Assembly: GCF_026153515.1 (NCBI RefSeq)
Contig: NZ_CP110644.1
Coordinates: 2,571,501-2,635,500 of the forward strand
Origin: Pseudomonas sp. KU26590
Lineage (GTDB): Bacteria > Pseudomonadota > Gammaproteobacteria > Pseudomonadales > Pseudomonadaceae
Reading direction: 5' to 3'
Length of the DNA: 64,000 nucleotides
The notes under the pieces are model-generated. The model saw only the letters and a program-made list of their open reading frames with translations. It had not been told where the DNA came from and ran no database searches. Position numbers and translations under genes: made by a program. Shown here piece by piece: positions 58,335 through 64,000 of this stretch; within the stretch, counting starts at the first letter, position 1; each line of letters starts with the position of its first letter.

Positions 58335-59757
58335 CCAACACAACGTGACGCCGATTGCCGCCCGCCACAGCGAGGCGCTGTCGAGCAGCCCGGACGCCGC
58401 CGTGGCCAACGCCGACTACCGCTTTGCGCCGACCCCGCGACTGGAGCGGCAGGCCGCCGTGGAATCCAACGCGCGCAGCTACCCGCGGCGCATTCCCCTG
58501 GAACTCAAGCGCGCCCAGGGCATTCACGTGCAGGACAGCGAAGGGCGCTGGTTCATCGATTGCCTGGCGGGTGCCGGCACCCTGGCGCTGGGGCACAACC
58601 ACCCCGAGGTGATCCAGGCCATGCGCGCCACCCTCGACGGCCAGCGTCCGCTGCACACCCTCGACCTGATGACCGAGGCCAAGGACGACTTCATCAACGA
58701 GCTTTTCGCCTTGCTGCCGAAGGAATTCGCCAAGGACGCGCGCATCCAGTTCTGCGGCCCGGCCGGCACCGATGCGGTGGAAGCGGCGCTGAAACTGGTG
58801 CGCACGGCCACCGGGCGCAGCAACCTGATGGCCTACCACGGTGCCTATCACGGTATGACCCAGGGCGCGCTGGCGCTGATGGGCAACCTGGGGCCGAAGA
58901 CCTATCTGGACGGCATGGCCGGTGGCGCGCAGTTCCTGCCGTTTCCCTACGACTACCGCTGCCCGTTTGGCGTCGGTGGCGAGGCCGGCGAGCGCATCGG
59001 TCTGCACTACATCGAGAACCAGCTGACCGACCCGGAAAGCGGTGTGTTGCCACCCGCCGGGATGATTCTGGAAACCCTGCAGGGGGAGGGCGGCGTGGTG
59101 CCGACCTCGGCCAACTGGCTGCGGGAAATCCGCCGCATCACCCGCGATGCCGGCGTGCCGCTGATCCTCGACGAGATCCAGTGTGGTGTCGGCCGCACCG
59201 GCAAGCCGTTTGCCTTCGAACACGCGGGCATCGTGCCGGACGTGCTGGTGCTGTCCAAAGCCATCGGCGGCAGCCAGCCGATGGCGGTGGTGGTCTACAA
59301 CAAGTCCCTGGACGTGTGGAAACCGGGCTCCCACGCCGGCACCTTCCGCGGCAACCAACTGGCGATGGTGGCCGGTTCCACCACGCTGCGCATCGTTCGC
59401 GAACAGCAACTGGACCTGCACGCCGCCGCCATGGGCGAGCGCCTGACCGGCCACCTGCGCTCTTTGCAGAAAGACTTTCCGCAGATGGGCGATGTGCGTG
59501 GCATGGGCTTGATGCTCGGGGTGGAAATGGTCGATCTCGACGGCCGCCCCGACGCCCTCGGCCACTTCCCCCACAGCGGCGCGCTCGCCTCGACCATTCA
59601 GCGTGAATGTTTGCAGCGCGGGCTGATCATCGAAGTGGGCGGGCGGCACTCGTCGGTCATCCGCTTCCTGCCGCCGCTGATCGTCACCGCCGCGCAGATC
59701 GATCAGATCGCCGACATCTTTGCGGCTGCCGTTTCAGCGGCCGTCAAACACCGTTAA
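58327..59757 (+). CDS. Diaminobutyrate-2-oxoglutarate aminotransferase (PvdH-like)
   Basis: Makes L-2,4-diaminobutyrate from aspartate semialdehyde and glutamate; PLP enzyme, cytoplasmic. 476 residues, class III aminotransferase: GAGTLALGHNHPEV, FCGPAGTDAVEAALKL (PLP phosphate), YHGAYHGMTQGAL, LILDEIQCGVGRTG, and the PLP Lys in VLSKAIGGSQPM. It ends HSSVIRFLPPLIV. ATG 58327 follows AGGAG and overlaps the NRPS 2 stop by 8 bp. It supplies the substrate for the Dab module of NRPS 1. Confidence 0.92.
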   Translation: MHSQHNVTPIAARHSEALSSSPDAAVANADYRFAPTPRLERQAAVESNARSYPRRIPLELKRAQGIHVQDSEGRWFIDCLAGAGTLALGHNHPEVIQAMRATLDGQRPLHTLDLMTEAKDDFINELFALLPKEFAKDARIQFCGPAGTDAVEAALKLVRTATGRSNLMAYHGAYHGMTQGALALMGNLGPKTYLDGMAGGAQFLPFPYDYRCPFGVGGEAGERIGLHYIENQLTDPESGVLPPAGMILETLQGEGGVVPTSANWLREIRRITRDAGVPLILDEIQCGVGRTGKPFAFEHAGIVPDVLVLSKAIGGSQPMAVVVYNKSLDVWKPGSHAGTFRGNQLAMVAGSTTLRIVREQQLDLHAAAMGERLTGHLRSLQKDFPQMGDVRGMGLMLGVEMVDLDGRPDALGHFPHSGALASTIQRECLQRGLIIEVGGRHSSVIRFLPPLIVTAAQIDQIADIFAAAVSAAVKHR

Positions 59758-59776
59758 ACCCTTGTTGTAACAGCGT

Positions 59777-59820
59777 TGAAAGAGGGCGTAGGACCAGCAG
59801 TGGCCCTTCGCCCTTTTTTC
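59777..59820 (+). terminator. Rho-independent terminator after the NRPS-aminotransferase operon
   Basis: GAAAGAGGGCG pairs with CGCCCTTTTTTC across a loop of about 20 nt, ending in a T6 run. Ends the transcript before the separately regulated receptor gene. Confidence 0.75.
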
Positions 59821-59825
59821 ACAAT

Positions 59826-59850
59826 AATAATGGTAATGAGAAACGTTCTT
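59826..59850 (+). promoter_or_regulatory. Overlapping Fur boxes before the TonB receptor
   Basis: Two registers, 59826-59844 and 59832-59850, each match 13 of 19 consensus positions (core AATGGTAATGAGAAACGTT). TTGACA at 59871 is a possible -35, but its -10 is poor. Confidence 0.75.
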
Positions 59851-59933
59851 TGTTACATTTTCACGCTTTTTTGACATAAGCGGTCAATTTTGGGGCATTG
59901 CCCCGTGTGATTTCAAAGGGAGGGGGAGTTCGG

Positions 59934-62132
59934 ATGGCGAGCAATAACAAGGGTCAATTCAAGGTCAATGCCTTGGCAGCGCTGATCGCAACGGTCGCCT
60001 GCCACGGCGCGGCATGGGCGGCGGATGCCCCGGTCAAGGCCGAGCAGGGCGCCACCATCGAACTGCAGAATTCGGTGGTCACGGGTGAAGCGCCCGAAGG
60101 GCAGGAAACCGTTGGCTATCAGGTGAAAAACAGCACGGCGGGCACCAAGACCAGCACACCGCTGTCGGAAACCCCGCGCTCGGTGTCGGTGGTGACACGC
60201 CAGCGCATCCAGGATCAGGGCTCGCAAACCCTGACCGACATCCTCGGTTACGTCCCCGGCATCTTCGCCCCGCCCTTTGCCGTCGGCGACGGACTTGCAG
60301 GCGATCTGTTCTCCATTCGCGGCTACAACGCCACCGATTACGGCTACGGCCTGCTTAAGGACGGCCTGCGTCTGCAAGGCAACCGCTACGACACCACCAC
60401 CGAACCCTATGGCCTGGAACGCACTGAAGTGTTCCGCGGCCCGAGCTCGATCCTTTACGGCGAAAACGCGCCCGGCGGGCTGGTCAACCTGGTCAGCAAG
60501 CGCCCGACCGAAACCGCCCAGGGTGAAGCCAAGTTCACCTACGGCAGCAACAATCGCCGGCAGCTGTCCCTCGACGTGTCCGGCCCGCTGACCGACGACA
60601 ACCGCATCCTCGGCCGCGTGGTCATGCTCGGTCGCAACGCCGACACCCAAGTGGATTCGGTGCCGGACGATCGCATTTACATCGCGCCGTCGATGACCTT
60701 CAACTTCGACGAAGACACCGCGCTGACCCTGCTCTCGTCCTACCAGCGCGACCGCACCAAGCTGCTGCTGGGCTACCCCGCTGCGGGCACCTTGCTGAAC
60801 AACGTCAACGGCAAGATCGGCAAGGACCAGTTCAACGGCAACCCGAACTGGGACGACTTCGAGCGCGAAACCTGGACGCTGGGCTACGAGTTCAAGCACC
60901 AGCTCAACGACACCTGGCAGTTCCGCCAGAACTCGCGCTTCATGGAATCGCGTCTGGACCGTCACGAGACCTGGCCGAACAACCTGAACAACGCCGGCTT
61001 CGGCAGCACCTTGACCAGCACCGCGTACGATCGCGACAACAAGTCGATCACCTACTCGCTGGACAACCAGTTCGAAGGCCACTTCACCTCCGGCGCCCTG
61101 GAAAACACGGTGCTGCTGGGCGCGAGCTACGACCGCACTTCGTTCAACCAGGACTGGGCGGCCGGCAACGGCGGCACGTACAACGCCTTCAATCCAGTGT
61201 TCCCGTCGGGCGATCCGCGCATGATCGCGACGGTGCAGAACTCGCAGTTGGACCAGCAGATGTACGGCGCCTACGGCCAGCTGCAGAGCAAGTACGACAA
61301 CTGGATTTACCTGTTGGGCGGTCGTCAGGACTTCGTCAACAGTCAGTACCGCAACCGCGCCGGCACCACCAGCGGCGCCGCGGACCTGGACGGCTGGGAT
61401 CATCGCTTCAGCTGGCAGACCGGTTTGATGTACCAGTTCGAGAACGGTATTTCGCCGTACGTGAGTTACTCGACGGCGTTCACGCCGGTGCAGCAGTCGT
61501 CGCAGCCGAACGGTGAGTTGCTGGACCCGATTCTCAGCGAGCAGTACGAGATGGGCCTGAAGTACGAACCGGCTGGGTGGAACACGACGTTCAGCGCGGC
61601 GGTGTTTGACTTGACCAAGACCCACGACGTGATTGCCGGTTCGAACGGGTTCAGCCGTCAGATCGGCAAGAGCGAGTCGAAGGGTGTGGAGCTTGAGGTC
61701 AACAGTGATGTGACCAAGAACCTGAGCCTGACGGCGTCGTACACCTACACCGATGCGCGGGTGACGAAGGACAGTCCGGGGTCGTTGTACGAGGATCATC
61801 AGTTGACCGGCATACCGCGTAATCAGGCGAGTACGTGGGCGACGTATCGCTTCCTTGATGGCCCGATGAGCGGTTTCCGTGTGGGTGGCGGGGTGCGTTA
61901 TTTCGATAATACGTTCGCGTATACCGCGCCGACTCTGTACGGGAAGTTGAAGACGGGTGATGTGACGCTGGTGGATGCGTTGGTGGGGTATGACATCGAT
62001 AAGCATTGGTCGGTGGATGTGAATGCGAAGAATCTGTTCGACAAGGAGTATGTGAGCGGCTGCAATAACGCGGGTCGGTGTTATTGGGGTGAAGAGCGGA
62101 CCGTGTTGGGGACTGTTGCTTTCCGTTGGTAA
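59934..62132 (+). CDS. TonB-dependent ferric-siderophore receptor
   Basis: Outer-membrane receptor importing the ferric siderophore. 732 residues with a signal peptide (LAALIATVACHGAAWA). A TonB-box-like stretch (NSVVTGE) is followed directly by the plug: ETPRSVSVVTRQRIQDQG, FSIRGYNATDYGYGLLKDG, TEVFRGPSSILYGENAPGGLVNLVSK. A 22-strand barrel follows, ending GTVAFRW with terminal aromatic. Two Cys in VSGCNNAGRCYWGEER resemble the FhuA/FhuE group. There is no N-terminal signalling (STN) domain, which fits the lack of a FecR partner. ATG 59934 follows a GGGAGGGGGAG ribosome site. Confidence 0.92.
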   Translation: MASNNKGQFKVNALAALIATVACHGAAWAADAPVKAEQGATIELQNSVVTGEAPEGQETVGYQVKNSTAGTKTSTPLSETPRSVSVVTRQRIQDQGSQTLTDILGYVPGIFAPPFAVGDGLAGDLFSIRGYNATDYGYGLLKDGLRLQGNRYDTTTEPYGLERTEVFRGPSSILYGENAPGGLVNLVSKRPTETAQGEAKFTYGSNNRRQLSLDVSGPLTDDNRILGRVVMLGRNADTQVDSVPDDRIYIAPSMTFNFDEDTALTLLSSYQRDRTKLLLGYPAAGTLLNNVNGKIGKDQFNGNPNWDDFERETWTLGYEFKHQLNDTWQFRQNSRFMESRLDRHETWPNNLNNAGFGSTLTSTAYDRDNKSITYSLDNQFEGHFTSGALENTVLLGASYDRTSFNQDWAAGNGGTYNAFNPVFPSGDPRMIATVQNSQLDQQMYGAYGQLQSKYDNWIYLLGGRQDFVNSQYRNRAGTTSGAADLDGWDHRFSWQTGLMYQFENGISPYVSYSTAFTPVQQSSQPNGELLDPILSEQYEMGLKYEPAGWNTTFSAAVFDLTKTHDVIAGSNGFSRQIGKSESKGVELEVNSDVTKNLSLTASYTYTDARVTKDSPGSLYEDHQLTGIPRNQASTWATYRFLDGPMSGFRVGGGVRYFDNTFAYTAPTLYGKLKTGDVTLVDALVGYDIDKHWSVDVNAKNLFDKEYVSGCNNAGRCYWGEERTVLGTVAFRW

Positions 62133-62172
62133 TTCGCTTTTAACATCAAAAGCGTCTGCCTAGGGGCAGACT

Positions 62173-62488
62173 GTTTCGCCTTCGGCGACTTACTTTTGAA
62201 AAGCACCAAAAGTAAGCAAAAGTGCCTGCTCCTGGTTGGGCCCGACTTCGTCGGGTTCCTTCACTCCGGTCCCGCTCCGTGGGCCCGCGCCGAACGGACA
62301 TCCATGTCCTGACGGCGCTCTCGCCGCATCCATGCGGCTCGGCCCACTGCGCGAGACCTCCGTTCAGCCTGCACCCAAGTCGCGATTGGCGGTGTCTGGG
62401 CTGTTTGTGTATGAAGATCAAAAGCAACGGCAACGGCAACGGCAATGGCAACGGCAACGACAAGGGCTTCCCGGCTAAAGCCGGTCCT
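62173..62488 (+). repeat. About 316-bp intergenic repeat, left copy
   Basis: Runs from GTTTCGCCTTCGGCGA to AAAGCCGGTCCT. The same element lies inverted at 62981-63276: shared blocks include CTGCTCCTGGTTGGGCCC, CCTTCACTCCGGTCCCGC, CAGCCTGCACCCAAGTCGCG and AAGATCAAAAGC. Differences are small indels and substitutions. No coding frame is supported. Confidence 0.85.
62424..62459 (+). repeat. GGCAAC hexanucleotide array
   Basis: About six copies of GCAACG with one A-to-T variant, inside the left repeat copy. The inverse array is at 62911-62948. Confidence 0.85.
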
Positions 62489-62980
<492 letters not shown>

Positions 62981-63276
62981 AGGACCGGCTTTAGCCGGGA
63001 AGCCCTTGATCTGCTTTTGCTTTCGCTTTTGATCTTTTACGCAGTAGGCCAGTCACCGCTAATCGCGACTTGGGTGCAGGCTGAACGCAGGTCTCGGTCC
63101 GTGGGCCGAGCGGCATGGATGCCGCGAGAGCCGCCCCCCGCCATGGATGGCGGATGGCGGCGGGCCCACGGAGCGGGACCGGAGTGAAGGAACCCCGAGG
63201 AACGAGGGGCCCAACCAGGAGCAAGCACCCTTGGTTACTTGGGGTGCTTTTCCAAGTAACTCGCCGAAGGCGAAAC
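62981..63276 (-). repeat. About 296-bp intergenic repeat, right (inverted) copy
   Basis: Reverse-complement homologue of 62173-62488, complete from the REPIN arm to the GAAAC end. The hexanucleotide array is replaced by GAAAGC/AAAAGC-type sequence, so the two arms differ in their simple repeat. Confidence 0.85.
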
Positions 63277-63334
63277 TCGAGGCCGTTAGGCCGACGCCCT
63301 TGATCTGCTTTCAAAGTTTTTCGCAAAAAACCAC

Positions 63335-63358
63335 TAACCATCCAGCCCCCTCGTTCGT
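63335..63358 (+). promoter_or_regulatory. PvdS-type sigma promoter box before mbtH
   Basis: CACTAACC, 16-nt spacer, CGTC. TAACC at 63335-63339 and CGT at 63356-63358 share spacing and flanks with the box at 30740. It lies 55 bp before the MbtH start. Confidence 0.6.
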
Positions 63359-63412
63359 CTTTCAGGTAAGGCGCGCTTACCTGCGCCGTTCCAACATCAC
63401 GAGGGATTACAC

Positions 63413-63613
63413 ATGAGCTTCGACAGCGAAAACACACAGTTCCGGGTCGTCATCAACCACGAAGAACAGTACTCCATCTGGCCCGACTACAAAGCCATCC
63501 CGGACGGCTGGAAAAGCGTCGGCGTCGAAGGCGACAAACAGACCTGCCTCAACCACATCGAAACCGTCTGGACCGACATGCGCCCCCTCAGCCTGCGCAA
63601 GGCAATGGCCTGA
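63413..63613 (+). CDS. MbtH-like NRPS accessory protein
   Basis: 66 residues carrying the whole MbtH signature: [26 protein letters not shown] and [18 protein letters not shown]. Such proteins bind and activate A domains of the cognate NRPS. The preceding AT-poor leader carries the sigma box at 63335. Expected partners are the two NRPSs at 32359-58334. The dioxygenase gene follows 34 bp downstream. Confidence 0.95.
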   Translation: MSFDSENTQFRVVINHEEQYSIWPDYKAIPDGWKSVGVEGDKQTCLNHIETVWTDMRPLSLRKAMA

Positions 63614-63647
63614 ACCCACCCCCTTCAGCCTCAGGAGCGTATCGCCC

Positions 63648-64000
63648 ATGAACATGCGCATGCTCACCCCCGAACGCCTGCGCCTTGAAGCCGGCTTCCC
63701 CCTGCGCGTCCAGCCTGGCCAGACCGGCGTCTCCCTGGCCGCCGAAATCGACGCCCTGCGCAGCGTCGTCGACCACTCGCTGGAACGCGACGGCGCCATC
63801 CTCTTCAGCGGCTTCACCCCCGAAGGCGTCGAAGGCTTCCAGCGGTTTGCCGCCTCGTTCGGCCACCCGCTGCTCAACTACGAATTCGGCTCCACCCCGC
63901 GCAGCCAGGTCGATGGCAAAGGCGTCTACACCTCCACCGAATACCCGGCCCACCGCTCGATCCCGCTCCACAACGAACAGGCCTACACCACCGAATGGCC
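63648..64000 (+). CDS. SyrP/TauD-type Fe(II)/2-oxoglutarate dioxygenase, C-terminus cut by window edge
   Basis: The first 117 residues are visible. The TauD-family start (LRVQPGQTGVSLAAEIDALR, DGAILFSGFTPEGVEGFQRFAASFG) leads to LHNEQAYTTEWP with the HxE iron ligands. SyrP-like enzymes beta-hydroxylate Asp on a carrier domain. The Asp module in NRPS 1 makes a beta-hydroxyaspartate ligand the likely product. AGGAG at 63633 precedes ATG 63648 by 10 nt; ATG 63654 is also possible. Confidence 0.85.
   Translation, partial: MNMRMLTPERLRLEAGFPLRVQPGQTGVSLAAEIDALRSVVDHSLERDGAILFSGFTPEGVEGFQRFAASFGHPLLNYEFGSTPRSQVDGKGVYTSTEYPAHRSIPLHNEQAYTTEW

Overview
The window is a high-GC chromosomal segment of a Pseudomonas (fluorescens/syringae-type lineage, species not resolved). 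The evidence is the gene neighbourhood (lolC-lolD-lolE, queF, mlaA, PilZ, rssB-rssC, tal, dusA), Pseudomonas-type REP/REPIN elements in many intergenic gaps, and a PvdA/PvdE/PvdH-like siderophore gene set under Fur-box control. No rRNA, tRNA, CRISPR array, transposase or phage gene was recognised.

Left third (1-18.3 kb), mostly core genes: a truncated glycerophosphodiester phosphodiesterase, a PilZ protein, the LolCDE lipoprotein-release ABC transporter, a Met/His-rich cupredoxin, QueF, a DUF4404 protein, a HAD-fold protein lacking its nucleophile, an MlaA homologue without a lipobox, a second PilZ protein, the RssB-RssC phosphatase/anti-sigma-antagonist pair, transaldolase and DusA. Two accessory insertions sit here. 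A Tat-exported beta-carbonic anhydrase lies between rssC and tal and is framed by inverted copies of a terminator. A compact curli operon, csgE-F-A-G-B-C, lies between tal and dusA.

Middle (18.3-28.3 kb): a RHH/ParE-type toxin-antitoxin pair, a D-xylose locus (xylA, xylFGH, divergent xylR, and a sugar 1-dehydrogenase-like oxidoreductase; no xylB in the window), a candidate 25-residue membrane peptide and a NudK-like Nudix hydrolase, separated by REPINs.

Right half (28.3-64 kb): a siderophore cluster that continues past the right edge. It contains a PvdS/FecI-type sigma factor behind a Fur box, a PvdE-type exporter, a PvdA-type ornithine N5-monooxygenase, two NRPSs of about 3,250 and 5,405 residues, a Dab aminotransferase, a TonB-dependent receptor, an MbtH protein and a SyrP/TauD-type dioxygenase. 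The domain order is FAAL-T-C-A-T-E-C-A-T, then C-A-T-E-C-A-T-C-A-T-C-A-T-E-TE. Specificity codes read by eye predict acyl-D-Asp(beta-OH)-Dab-D-Ser-OHOrn-Ser-D-OHOrn. This residue set corresponds to the marinobactin headgroup and differs from pyoverdine and, as far as I know, from the described Pseudomonas lipopeptide siderophores. The acyl- or formyltransferase expected for hydroxyornithine is not in the window. Two matching sigma-type boxes (ACTAA[A/C]C-N16-CGTC), before the monooxygenase and before mbtH, suggest that the cluster-encoded sigma factor drives both blocks. A nested inverted repeat of about 1.1 kb separates the receptor from mbtH.
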